Shown here: positions 17,075-25,388 of the stretch, piece by piece
Layout of the letters: the number at the start of each line of letters is the position of its first letter
How positions within the stretch are numbered: the first letter of the stretch is position 1
Assembly (NCBI RefSeq): GCF_014873705.1
Contig: NZ_JADBDS010000002.1
Span: 930,001-994,000, forward strand
DNA: 64,000 nt
Direction of reading: 5' to 3'
Source of the DNA: Mycobacterium sp. OAS707
GTDB lineage: Bacteria > Actinomycetota > Actinomycetes > Mycobacteriales > Mycobacteriaceae
Program-made: the position numbers and the translations under genes
The notes under the pieces: generated by a model
What the model saw: only the letters and a program-made list of their open reading frames with translations
Databases searched by the model: none
Told to the model about the DNA's origin: nothing

Positions 17075-17953
17075 GTGACGCGCTCATCTGAACTGGCCGC
17101 TGCCGTCGAGCAGGACCTTCGTGAAATCGCCGTTTCAGCAGGCGTCCTGCGCTACTACGACGCCGGCGAAGGCCCGACCCTCTTGTTCCTGCACGGCTCG
17201 GGACCCGGCGTGACGGGCTGGCGCAACTTTCGAGGAGTACTGCCCACGTTCGCCGAACGGTTCCGCTGCTTGATTCTCGAGTTTCCCGGCTTCGGCGTCA
17301 GCGATGACTTCGGCGGGCATCCGATGGTCACGGCTCAGGGGGCGGTCGCCCCGTTCCTCGATGCTCTCGGCGTCGACCGCGTCGACATCGTCGGAAATTC
17401 GATGGGCGGCGGGGTCGGCATCAACTTCGCCATCCACCACCCCGACCGCATCGGCGGGCTGGTGACGATCGGCGGCATCGGCACCAACATCTTCAGCCCC
17501 GGTCCCAGTGAGGGCATTCGGCTGCTTCAGGAATTCACGGAGGAACCGACCCGCCAGCGCCTCGTCGATTGGCTGAATTCTATGGTGTACGACCAGGGTC
17601 TGGTCACAGAGCAGCTGATCGAAGAGCGCTGGAAGCTCGCCACTGATCCAGAGACGTTGGCGTCCGCGCGGCGTATGTATGGCAAGGCCGCGTTCGCACA
17701 GATGATGGCGATGATGAAGGCGGCTGACGTTCCGATGCCATGGGCGCAGATGCACAAGGTGGCCGCGCCGACCTTGCTCACCTGGGGCCGTGACGACCGG
17801 GTGAGCCCCTTGGACATGGCGCTGATCCCGATGCGGACCATCCCCAACGCTGAGTTGCACGTGTTCCCGAACTGCGGTCACTGGGCGATGATCGAGGCGA
17901 AGGAAGCATTCGAAAGCGCTGTGATGGCGTTCCTGACCCGACCTGCTGCCTGA
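17075..17953 (+). CDS. hsaD: Meta-cleavage product hydrolase, HsaD-like
   Basis: A 292-residue alpha/beta hydrolase if started at the GTG at 17075; the frame is open from 17006 but the shorter form matches family length. The triad is Ser109 (GNSMGGG), Asp240 (GRDDRVSP) and His269 (NCGHWAMIE), close to the numbering of HsaD. The oxyanion region is HGSGPG at residues 40-45. HsaD/BphD enzymes cleave the C-C bond of the ring-opened meta-cleavage product made by an extradiol dioxygenase; the HsaC-like partner is at 22896. It stands alone, convergent with the SDR operon. Confidence 0.85.
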   Translation: MTRSSELAAAVEQDLREIAVSAGVLRYYDAGEGPTLLFLHGSGPGVTGWRNFRGVLPTFAERFRCLILEFPGFGVSDDFGGHPMVTAQGAVAPFLDALGVDRVDIVGNSMGGGVGINFAIHHPDRIGGLVTIGGIGTNIFSPGPSEGIRLLQEFTEEPTRQRLVDWLNSMVYDQGLVTEQLIEERWKLATDPETLASARRMYGKAAFAQMMAMMKAADVPMPWAQMHKVAAPTLLTWGRDDRVSPLDMALIPMRTIPNAELHVFPNCGHWAMIEAKEAFESAVMAFLTRPAA

Positions 17954-17958
17954 AGCGT

Positions 17959-18792
17959 TTACCGCTGGGTGGCACCGGCGTCCACGGGCAAAGTGGCCGC
18001 AGTGATGTACCGCGCCTCGTCGGAGGCAAGGAACAAGCACGCATTGGCGACATCGACCGGTTCCACCCAGGGAATGTCGAGCATGTTCATGGTCCTGGCC
18101 GCTTCCTCGAACTCCTCGCGGGTGGGCGCGCGGTCCAGGTCGGGCCGAAACGCACTGGCCACCGCCGCATTCTGGATCATCGGTGTGTCGACATTCGTCG
18201 GATGCACCGAGTTGACCCGAATGCCGTGCGGGGCAAGCTCATTGGCGAGACTGCGCATCAGGCCGACAACCCCGTGCTTGGCCGCGGTGTAGTGCGCCAC
18301 CCCGAGCAGGCCACGCAACCCCGCGATGGAACTCACCAGGATCACCGATCCCGATCCGCGGGCGATGAGGTGCGGAACGGTGACCTTGCAGGTGCGCCAC
18401 ACCGCGGTGAGATTGACGTCGAGCATCGTCTGCCATGCCGCCTCCGACAGCTCCGTCGCCAATCCTCGAGACGTGATTCCCGCTGTCGCACAGACGATGT
18501 CGAGCCCGCCGAAGCTCGCCACCCCATCGTCGGTGGCCGACCGCAACTGGTCCTCATCTCGGACGTCGACGATGCTTGTGACGATCCGGCCACCGGCGGC
18601 GCGAACGAGTCGCGCGGTCTCGTCCAGATCCTCGGGAGTGGATGCCGGCACCGACACGGTCTCGACCGGTCCGCAGAGGTCCAGCGCGATCACGTCGGCC
18701 CCCTCCTCGGCGAACCGCAGTGCCTGAGACCGGCCGATCCCCCGGGCCGCCCCGGTGATCAACGCGACCTTGTCCGCCAGCCGGCCGGTCAT
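17959..18792 (-). CDS. Mycofactocin-type SDR dehydrogenase
   Basis: A 277-residue short-chain dehydrogenase started at the ATG at 18792. Motifs: TGAARGIGRS (residues 13-22) for the cofactor, NLTAVW, SSIAGLRG, YTAAKHG with catalytic Tyr and Lys, and a C-terminal PWVEPVDVANACLFLASDEARYI block. The insertion after the second strand (CGPVETVSVPASTPEDLDET) is the hallmark of mycofactocin-coupled SDRs, which hold their nicotinamide tightly and pass electrons to the peptide-derived cofactor. It is last in a leftward operon after a second SDR (4-bp overlap) and a BVMO. It probably oxidises a hydroxyl group of a steroid-like substrate. Confidence 0.88.
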   Translation of the reverse strand: MTGRLADKVALITGAARGIGRSQALRFAEEGADVIALDLCGPVETVSVPASTPEDLDETARLVRAAGGRIVTSIVDVRDEDQLRSATDDGVASFGGLDIVCATAGITSRGLATELSEAAWQTMLDVNLTAVWRTCKVTVPHLIARGSGSVILVSSIAGLRGLLGVAHYTAAKHGVVGLMRSLANELAPHGIRVNSVHPTNVDTPMIQNAAVASAFRPDLDRAPTREEFEEAARTMNMLDIPWVEPVDVANACLFLASDEARYITAATLPVDAGATQR

Positions 18793-19592
18793 GTCGTCTT
18801 CTGCGTCAGACCGGCATCGACGACGAGCTGAGTCCCCGTGACGTAGCGGGCTTCGTCGGAGGCAAGGAACACCGCCGCATTGGCGACGTCCACGGGCTCC
18901 ACCCATGGCACCGGAAGCAGGTTGCGCGCCTCGAGAACCGCGGCGGCATCGTCGGCGGTCGGATTCGGCAGGTCCGGCCGCAGCCGTTTGTACGTCGCCT
19001 CATTCAGCACCATCGCCGTGCCGACGGCGCCGGGATGAACAGTGTTCACCCGGATCCTGCGCGGGCCGAGTTCGTTGGCAAGAGTGCGTGCCAATCCGAC
19101 GACCGCATGCTTGCTGGCGGTGTAATGCGCAGTGTTGGCTGTCCCGCGTAAACCGTTGGTGGAGCTGATGATCACCACTGAACCGCCATCCTCACCGATG
19201 TGCGGCACAGCTGCCTTCACCGTATGCCACACCCCGGTCAGGTTGACGTCGAGCGTACGGCGCCACGCGTCCTCGGTCAGCTCCCACGTCGGCGCACCCG
19301 CAGTATGGATGCCGGCGTTCGCGACGACGACGTCAAGCCGGTTCAGGTCGCCAACCCCGGCGCCGATCGCCGCAGTCAGCGCGTCGAAGTCGCAGACGTC
19401 GGCCAAGCCCGTCACACAACGACGGCCGCGTTTCTCGACTTCAGCGGCGGTGACTCCCAGATCGGTTGCCGCGGAGGCAATATCGATCGCGATGACATCG
19501 GCGCCCTCGTCGGCGAACCGCTCGCAATGGCTGCGGCCAGTCCCGCGCCCGGCACCGGTCACGACCACCACCTTGTCGAGCAAGCCCGACAT
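18789..19592 (-). CDS. Short-chain dehydrogenase, second SDR of the BVMO operon
   Basis: A 267-residue SDR started at the ATG at 19592. Motifs: TGAGRGTGRSHCERFADEGAD for the dinucleotide, NAGIH, SSTNGLRG, YTASKHAVVG for the active site. It shares the C-terminal block VPWVEPVDVANAAVFLASDEARYVTG with the downstream SDR, so the pair is a likely duplication, but its insertion after strand 2 is shorter (IASAATDLGVTAAEVEKRG), so mycofactocin coupling is less sure. It overlaps the BVMO stop by 1 bp and the next SDR start by 4 bp. Confidence 0.87.
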   Translation of the reverse strand: MSGLLDKVVVVTGAGRGTGRSHCERFADEGADVIAIDIASAATDLGVTAAEVEKRGRRCVTGLADVCDFDALTAAIGAGVGDLNRLDVVVANAGIHTAGAPTWELTEDAWRRTLDVNLTGVWHTVKAAVPHIGEDGGSVVIISSTNGLRGTANTAHYTASKHAVVGLARTLANELGPRRIRVNTVHPGAVGTAMVLNEATYKRLRPDLPNPTADDAAAVLEARNLLPVPWVEPVDVANAAVFLASDEARYVTGTQLVVDAGLTQKTT

Positions 19593-21211
19593 CACGACGC
19601 CTTGATGAGGTGAAATCCTTTGTAGCCGGCATTGGCGACCTCGGCGCAAATACCGTTGTAAACCGCGAACCCACCGAGAAACAACATGAACACGCGGGGC
19701 TTGCCGGGAACGTTCGCGCCCAGGTACCAGGAATTCGCCTTGGTGAACAGGGTGGCCTCTGCGCGCTGCGCGCATTCGGCGAGCCAGTTGTCCACCGCGT
19801 CGGGGGTGGCCTCGATGCCTGCATGCCCGTGTTGATCGAGGTGGGCGATGCAGTCAGCGATCCAGTTCACGTGTGCTTCAGCGTGCAGCACCATGTTGGC
19901 GAGCACCGCGGGCGCACCGGGACCGGACACGATGAACAGGTTGGGATACCCGTCGACGCCGAGTCCGAGGTAGGTGCGGGGACCGTCCTTCCAGTGCTCG
20001 CGCAGCTGTGCGCCGCCGCGGCCGAGGATGTCGATCTTGCCGAGGGCTCCGGTCATGGCGTCGAAACCTGTTGCGAACACAATGACGTCGAGGTCGTAGT
20101 GGGCGTCGGTGGTGTTGATGCCGGTGGTGTCGATCGACTCGATCGGGGTCGCGCGCACGCTGACGAGGTTCACATTGGGCCGGTTGAAGGTTTGAAAGTA
20201 GTTGGTGTCGGTGCAGATCCGCTTGGTACCGATGGGGTGATCGGTCGGTATCAGCAGATCGGCAACTTCGGGATCGTCGATGACGGCGCGCACCTTCTCC
20301 TCATAGAACTTCCGCGCCTCCTCGTTGGCCGCCATGTCGGTCATCTGGTCAGTGAAGGTCTTGGAGAAGAGCACACCGCCCAACTCCCAACGCTTTTCGA
20401 ACGCTTCACGGCGCTCTCGGGCCGTCGCCTGCATGGTCAGTTTCGGATGAGGCGTGTGCGGAGATCCACCGCCGCTGCGCCAGGACAGCCGCCGCCGCTC
20501 GGCATAGTTCGCTTTGTACTCAGCGACGTCATCGGCGGTCAGTGCCCGATTGCCCGCCGGCACACTGTAGTTCGGCGTGCGCTGGAAGACGTAGAGCTGC
20601 TCGGCCTGCTGGGCGATGACCGGCACCGACTGGATGCCCGACGATCCGGTCCCGATGACGGCTACCCGCTTACCGGTGAAGTCGACGGGATCGTGGGGCC
20701 AGTGAGCTGTGTGGTACACCTCCCCTGCGAACGTGCTCAACCCGGGGAAGTCCGGCGTCAACGCTGCCGACAGCGGACCGGTCGCCATGATGCAGAACCT
20801 CGCGGAGATGACCTCTCCCCCGTCGGTGGTCACCATCCAGCGCAGCGTGTCTTCGTCGAGTACCGCCGAGGCGACCCTGGTGTTGAACGTGATCCCGGAG
20901 CGAAGGTCGAGTTTGTCCGCGACCCACTTCATGTACCGCAGAATCTCGCCCTGGGTGGCGTACTTCTCCGTCCACGTCCACTCCTGCTGCAGCTCATCGG
21001 AGAACGAGTAGCAGTAGTCGACACTCTCGACATCGCACCGCGCGCCGGGATAGCGGTTGTAGTACCAGGTGCCGCCGACCTCCGGCGCCGCCTCGAACAC
21101 CCGGACCGACAGCCCTTGCGACCGGAGCTTGTGCAACGCATACAGGCCTGCGAATCCCGCGCCAACCACGACGGCGTCGATAACTGGCTGCTGGTCTGCC
21201 GAGACGGTCAC
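19592..21211 (-). CDS. Flavin-containing Baeyer-Villiger-type monooxygenase
   Basis: A 539-residue FAD/NADPH enzyme. The FAD Rossmann motif is VVGAGFAGLYALHKL (about residues 15-29), the NADPH motif is VIGTGSSGIQSVP (about 187-199), and the BVMO fingerprint FAGEVYHTAHWP lies between. BVMOs insert oxygen next to a ketone to give an ester or lactone. It is first in an operon with two SDRs that could supply the ketone from an alcohol, and it diverges from the ferredoxin-hsaA-hsaC operon. A 17-keto steroid is a candidate substrate by context only. Confidence 0.9.
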   Translation of the reverse strand: MTVSADQQPVIDAVVVGAGFAGLYALHKLRSQGLSVRVFEAAPEVGGTWYYNRYPGARCDVESVDYCYSFSDELQQEWTWTEKYATQGEILRYMKWVADKLDLRSGITFNTRVASAVLDEDTLRWMVTTDGGEVISARFCIMATGPLSAALTPDFPGLSTFAGEVYHTAHWPHDPVDFTGKRVAVIGTGSSGIQSVPVIAQQAEQLYVFQRTPNYSVPAGNRALTADDVAEYKANYAERRRLSWRSGGGSPHTPHPKLTMQATARERREAFEKRWELGGVLFSKTFTDQMTDMAANEEARKFYEEKVRAVIDDPEVADLLIPTDHPIGTKRICTDTNYFQTFNRPNVNLVSVRATPIESIDTTGINTTDAHYDLDVIVFATGFDAMTGALGKIDILGRGGAQLREHWKDGPRTYLGLGVDGYPNLFIVSGPGAPAVLANMVLHAEAHVNWIADCIAHLDQHGHAGIEATPDAVDNWLAECAQRAEATLFTKANSWYLGANVPGKPRVFMLFLGGFAVYNGICAEVANAGYKGFHLIKAS

Positions 21212-21339
21212 GACACCACGCTAGGTCGCAATGACCGCGTCGCCTGTCTGTTTCCCGGTGACCGGACGCCATGACGCCGTTCTCCCAGACATCGGTCATG
21301 CCTGTCGGCATCAGCGGATCTGCCGAAGACACTCATCCC

Positions 21340-21609
21340 ATGACCAGAGTCGAGGTCGATCTGGATGGAACGCGTCACCGCCTTCGATGGCCGCGGGGCA
21401 AGAGCCTCGTCGACACCATGCTCGAGGCGGGTATCGACGTCCCGTACTCCTGCCGGGAAGGGCACTGCGGTTCGTGCGTGGCCACGGTGGTCTCCGGCGA
21501 GGTCGACATGGACAGCTGCGACATCCTCGAGCCTGCGGACCTCGCCGATGGGCTCATTCTCGGATGCCAGGCCCGTCCGGTGAGCGACGATGTCCACATC
21601 GAGTATTAG
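21340..21609 (+). CDS. 2Fe-2S ferredoxin resembling the C-terminal domain of KshB
   Basis: An 89-residue plant-type ferredoxin started at the ATG at 21340 (MTRVEVDLDGT); the frame is open from 21271 but the extra residues look untranslated. The cluster ligands are Cys38, Cys43 and Cys46 in SCREGHCGSC, plus Cys76 in ILGCQARPVSDDV. The sequence is like the C-terminal ferredoxin domain of the 3-ketosteroid 9-alpha-hydroxylase reductase KshB, but there is no flavin or NAD domain. It is first in the operon with hsaA- and hsaC-like genes. It may pass electrons to the KshA-like oxygenase at 40326, using a reductase from elsewhere. Confidence 0.87.
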   Translation: MTRVEVDLDGTRHRLRWPRGKSLVDTMLEAGIDVPYSCREGHCGSCVATVVSGEVDMDSCDILEPADLADGLILGCQARPVSDDVHIEY

Positions 21610-21627
21610 CCCTGGATTGGGTCCACT

Positions 21628-21647
21628 GACCGGGATTGGCCCCGGTC
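21628..21647. promoter_or_regulatory. Inverted repeat between the ferredoxin and hsaA-like genes
   Basis: GACCGGG and CCCGGTC form a perfect 7-bp inverted repeat around ATTGGC. It starts 18 bp after the ferredoxin stop and ends 55 bp before the next start. It could be a weak terminator or a regulator site; nothing distinguishes these from sequence. Confidence 0.35.
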
Positions 21648-21702
21648 CGGCCATCACCTGCGGTAGACCATTAATCACGCCCAGACAGTTAGGACACAGC
21701 GA

Positions 21703-22884
21703 ATGAGCGAGCGCGTACTCGACCGGGTGATGGGCCTGGCGGACCAGTTCAAGGAAATGGCTGTCGAGGCCGAGAAGATCGGTCAGCTGCCCGAGGCCAC
21801 CGTCAAGAGCATGAAGTCGATCGGCTCAATCCGCCTGCTGCAGCCCGAGAAGCACGGCGGGCTCGAGGTCCATCCCCGCGAGTTCGCGGAGACGGTGATG
21901 GCCACCGCCGCGCTGGACCCGGCGGCCGGCTGGATCAACGGCGTGGTCGGAGTGCATCCTTATCAGCTGGCCTACGCCGACCCACGGGTCGCCGAGGAGA
22001 TATGGGCTGACGACATCGACACGTGGGTCGCCTCGCCCTACGCCCCACAGGGCGTGGCCCGGCCGGTCGACGGCGGCTATATCTTCAACGGACGCTGGCA
22101 GTTCAGCTCCGGCACCGACGCATGCGACTGGATTTTCTTGGGCGCCATGCTCGGCGATGACGACGGCAAGCCGTTGATGCCGCCGCAGATGCTGCACATG
22201 ATCTTGCCGCGCAAGGACTACGAGATCGTGCCGGACTCGTGGAACGTGGTGGGGTTGCGGGGCACCGGGTCGAAGGACGTCATCGTCAAAGACGCGTTCG
22301 TTCCGTCATACCGAACCATGGACGCCATGAAGGTCATGGATGGCACCGCCCAGATCGAGGCCGGCATGACCAAGACGCTCTACAAGATGCCATGGTCGAC
22401 GATGTTCCCCTTGGGCATCAGCTCGGCAACCATCGGCATCTGTGAAGGCGCTCTGGCCGCGCACCTGGACTATCAGCGCGAACGCGTCGGCGCCAATGGC
22501 ACTGCCATCAAAGACGATCCGTACGTCATGTACGGCGTCGGCGAGGCGGCCGCCGACATCAACGCCGCCCGCCAAGAGATCCTCGCCAACGTCGACCGCA
22601 TCTACGACATCGTCGACTCAGGCGCCGAGGTGTCCTTCGCCGACCGTGCTGCGGGCCGGCGCACGCAGGTGCGCGCCGTGTGGCGTGCAGTGTCCGCCGT
22701 TGATGAGATCTTTGCCCGCTCAGGTGGCAACGCTCTGCGGATGGACAAACCGCTGCAACGGTATTGGCGCGATGCGCACGCCGGCATGGCCCACGCCATC
22801 CACGTGCCGGGCACCGTGTACCACGCCTCGGCGCTCAGCTCGCTGGGCATCGACCCGCAGGGTCCACTGCGGGCGATGATCTGA
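21703..22884 (+). CDS. hsaA: Flavin-dependent monooxygenase, HsaA-like
   Basis: A 393-residue protein of the acyl-CoA-dehydrogenase-fold group D monooxygenases. Recognisable parts are the N-terminal helices (LPEATVKSMKSIGSIRLLQPEKHGGLE), the flavin-contact region FNGRWQFSSGTDACDWIFLGAM, VVGLRGTGSKDVIVKD and the C-terminal YWRDAHAGMAHA. HsaA hydroxylates the A-ring phenol 3-HSA to a catechol using reduced FMN made by a separate reductase; the HsaB-like candidate is at 44047. It is followed after 11 bp by the extradiol dioxygenase, the next enzyme of that pathway. Confidence 0.87.
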   Translation: MSERVLDRVMGLADQFKEMAVEAEKIGQLPEATVKSMKSIGSIRLLQPEKHGGLEVHPREFAETVMATAALDPAAGWINGVVGVHPYQLAYADPRVAEEIWADDIDTWVASPYAPQGVARPVDGGYIFNGRWQFSSGTDACDWIFLGAMLGDDDGKPLMPPQMLHMILPRKDYEIVPDSWNVVGLRGTGSKDVIVKDAFVPSYRTMDAMKVMDGTAQIEAGMTKTLYKMPWSTMFPLGISSATIGICEGALAAHLDYQRERVGANGTAIKDDPYVMYGVGEAAADINAARQEILANVDRIYDIVDSGAEVSFADRAAGRRTQVRAVWRAVSAVDEIFARSGGNALRMDKPLQRYWRDAHAGMAHAIHVPGTVYHASALSSLGIDPQGPLRAMI

Positions 22885-22895
22885 GGGGTTTGTCG

Positions 22896-23804
22896 ATGAG
22901 TGATCTGAAAAGCCTTGGGTACGTCAAGGTTCAGGCGACCGACATGCCTCGGTGGCGGCAGTTCGCATTCGACGTGCTCGGCTTCGCCAAGGGCTCGGGG
23001 CCCGACGAGGATGCGCTGTACCTGCGCATGGACGAACGCGCTGCACGAATCATCGTGGTGCCCGGCGACACCGACAAGATCGTCACCGTCGGGTGGGAGG
23101 TTCGCGATCACGCCGCGCTGGAACGCGTGAAGGCCGCACTGGACGCAGGGGGAGTGCCGGTCAAGGAACTTTCGCAGGCGGAGGCCGACGCCCGTCGCGT
23201 CGAGGAGGTCATCGCGTTCGACGATCCAGCGGGCACCTCTACGGAGGTCTTCCACGGCGCTGTCCTCGACCACAGTCCGGTGGTAACTCCGTTCGGCGCC
23301 AAGTTCGTCACCGGCGAGCAGGGCCTGGGCCACGTCGTGTTGCCCGCCCTCGACGTGCCGGGGCTGTTTCAGTTCTACACAGAGGTACTGGGTTTCGTGT
23401 CTCGCGGCGCATTCCGGGTCCCGACTCCGCCGGAGTTCGGCCCCTTACGCGTCCGTTTCCTCGGCCTCAACCAACGCCATCACAGCCTCGCGATCTGCCC
23501 GGCGATGACTCTGCGCGATCCCGGCCTCATTCACTTGATGGTCGAGGTCGACAGCCTGGACGCGGTCGGACAGGCGCTGGACCGAGTCAACAAGGACGGC
23601 TTCCAATTGTCCTCGACACTGGGCAGGCACACCAACGACAAGATGGTGTCGTTCTACGTGCGCGCACCTGGCGACTGGGACATCGAATTCGGCACCGACG
23701 GCATGCGCGTCGACGAAACGTATTACACCGCAGAGGAAATCACCGCCGACAGCTACTGGGGCCACCAGTGGGTGGGCGACCTGCCTGCGGCGATGCGGCC
23801 ATGA
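22896..23804 (+). CDS. hsaC: Extradiol (meta-cleavage) dioxygenase, HsaC-like
   Basis: A 302-residue type I extradiol dioxygenase made of two vicinal-oxygen-chelate modules. The iron ligands are His146 (GLGHVVLP), His213 (GLIHLMVEV) and Glu264 (WDIEFGTDG), with His195, His245 and Tyr254 in the active site; spacing agrees with BphC and HsaC. It cleaves a catechol ring next to the hydroxyls, giving the substrate for the HsaD-like hydrolase at 17075. It sits between the hsaA-like gene and a flavoprotein gene whose ATG overlaps its stop. Confidence 0.92.
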   Translation: MSDLKSLGYVKVQATDMPRWRQFAFDVLGFAKGSGPDEDALYLRMDERAARIIVVPGDTDKIVTVGWEVRDHAALERVKAALDAGGVPVKELSQAEADARRVEEVIAFDDPAGTSTEVFHGAVLDHSPVVTPFGAKFVTGEQGLGHVVLPALDVPGLFQFYTEVLGFVSRGAFRVPTPPEFGPLRVRFLGLNQRHHSLAICPAMTLRDPGLIHLMVEVDSLDAVGQALDRVNKDGFQLSSTLGRHTNDKMVSFYVRAPGDWDIEFGTDGMRVDETYYTAEEITADSYWGHQWVGDLPAAMRP

Positions 23805-25267
23805 CCGACAACGACGTCATCCCAGTCCCCGCATCGTCGATCAGCGACTGGGACCACGAAGCCGATGTCGTGATCGTCGGCTACGGCATCGCCGGCGCCG
23901 CGGCCGCGGTGGAGGCCGCCCGCACCGGCGCCGATGTCCTGGTGGTCGAACGCACCGGCTCGTGGGGCGGCGCTGCGGCGATGGCCGGTGGGTTCATCTA
24001 CCTCGGCGGCGGCACATCGATCCAAAAGGCTTGCGGCTTCGACGATTCCGTCGACAACATGGCCGCCTTCCTCAATGTTGCGATGGGCCCAGGGGCCGAT
24101 GAGAAACGCATCACAGACTATTGCGAAGGCAGCGTCGCGCATTTCGACTGGCTGGTCGACTGTGGTGTGCCCTTCAAACCGGAGTTCTGGGGCGAGCCCG
24201 GCTGGGAGCCACCGGCCGATCAGGGGCTGATGTTCACCGGCGGGGAGAACGCATTCCCGTTCAACACAATCGCCGAACCCGCTCCGCGCGGCCACATCCC
24301 GCAGATGTCCGATAAGCGCGCCGGCGAGAAGAGCGGCGGCTACATGCTGATGAAGCCACTTGTAGAGACTGGGACCGCCGCCGGCGTGCGGTCGCTCTAC
24401 GACACCCGAGTGGCTTCGCTTGTTGTCGAGTCGGACGGCCGCGTGGCCGGGTTGACCGCCCGTCAGTACGGCAAGTCCTTCACGGTTCGCGCTCGGCGGG
24501 GTGTCGTCCTGGCGGCGGGCAGCTTCGCCTACAACGACGCGATGGTCGCGCAATACGCGCCGCGAATCGCAGGCCGCCCGGCCGCATCGATCGAACAGCA
24601 CGATGGACACGCGATCCGGATGGCTCAGGCACTCGGCGCGGACCTCGCGCACATGGACGCCACCGAGGTCGCGTTCCTGATCGACCCGCAGCAGACGGTG
24701 CGCGGCATCCTCGTCAACGGCCGCGGGCAACGCTATGTACCCGAGGACATGTACTCCGGGCGTATCGGGCAGCTGACGCTCTACCACCAGGACGACACGG
24801 CGTTTCTGATCATCGACGGCGATGCCCAGGAGGAGGCGAACGCCGCCATCTCCGCCACCCCGTTCCTCAAACGGCCTGCGACGTGGGTATGTGAGACGGT
24901 CGCCGAACTCGAAGCCGAAATCGGGCTGCCCGCCGGATCGCTACAAGCCACGGTCAGCGCATACAACGAAGCCGCCGCGCGCGGCGAGGATCCGCTGTTG
25001 CACAAGAAGCCAGAGTGGTTGCGCCCCATCGGTTCTCCAGTAGGAGCCATCGACATGCGGGCCAGCTGCGGCGGCTTCACGCTCGGCGGCCTGCAGACCT
25101 CACTCGAAGCCGAGGTGCTGCACGTCAGCGGCGCCCCGATCCCCGGCCTCTACGCTGCGGGCCGCACCACTGCGGGCCTGGCGGCATGGGGCTATGCCAG
25201 CGGTATCTCCCTCGGCGACGGCAGCTTCTACGGTCGCCGCGCCGGTCGCAGCGCCGCCAAAGCCTGA
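23801..25267 (+). CDS. FAD-dependent ketosteroid-dehydrogenase-like flavoprotein
   Basis: A 488-residue flavoprotein of the fumarate reductase/KstD superfamily. The FAD motif is VVIVGYGIAGAAAAVEAARTG (about residues 23-43), followed by SWGGAAAMAGG, and the C-terminal FAD site is GLYAAGRTTAGLAAWGYASGISLGDG. The C-terminal active-site Tyr of true KstD enzymes (in YxA...DLGTxGG) is replaced by a MRASCGGFTLGGL region, so it may act at another position, for example as a delta-4-type dehydrogenase. It is coupled to the dioxygenase gene by an ATGA overlap and ends at a strong hairpin. Confidence 0.83.
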   Translation: MTDNDVIPVPASSISDWDHEADVVIVGYGIAGAAAAVEAARTGADVLVVERTGSWGGAAAMAGGFIYLGGGTSIQKACGFDDSVDNMAAFLNVAMGPGADEKRITDYCEGSVAHFDWLVDCGVPFKPEFWGEPGWEPPADQGLMFTGGENAFPFNTIAEPAPRGHIPQMSDKRAGEKSGGYMLMKPLVETGTAAGVRSLYDTRVASLVVESDGRVAGLTARQYGKSFTVRARRGVVLAAGSFAYNDAMVAQYAPRIAGRPAASIEQHDGHAIRMAQALGADLAHMDATEVAFLIDPQQTVRGILVNGRGQRYVPEDMYSGRIGQLTLYHQDDTAFLIIDGDAQEEANAAISATPFLKRPATWVCETVAELEAEIGLPAGSLQATVSAYNEAAARGEDPLLHKKPEWLRPIGSPVGAIDMRASCGGFTLGGLQTSLEAEVLHVSGAPIPGLYAAGRTTAGLAAWGYASGISLGDGSFYGRRAGRSAAKA

Positions 25268-25277
25268 CCCTCCTTCT

Positions 25278-25299
25278 CGCCCAAACTCACGTTTGGGCG
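25278..25299 (+). terminator. Hairpin terminator after the flavoprotein gene
   Basis: CGCCCAAAC and GTTTGGGCG form a perfect 9-bp stem with a TCAC loop, 10 bp after the stop at 25267. There is no T-tract after it, which is common for mycobacterial terminators. Confidence 0.7.
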
Positions 25300-25330
25300 G
25301 ATAAGTGCGCTGCAAGTGCGTGACACGGAC

Positions 25331-25342
25331 CACATCTATGTG
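25331..25342. promoter_or_regulatory. Short palindrome upstream of the IclR gene
   Basis: CACAT-CT-ATGTG is a perfect 12-bp palindrome 46 bp before the IclR start, followed by an AT-rich stretch (25346-25375) that is unusual for this genome and probably contains the promoter. It could be the IclR protein's own operator; this is inferred from position. Confidence 0.4.
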
Positions 25343-25388
25343 CTACAAACAGTCATATTACTATTAGGCATATAGCCGAGGAGGCGTC

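Noticed and set aside
19610-21274. A 554-codon plus-strand frame opposite the BVMO gene
   Set aside because: The opposite strand encodes a complete BVMO with both Rossmann motifs; the plus-strand translation has low-complexity His/Arg/Gly composition typical of a shadow frame.
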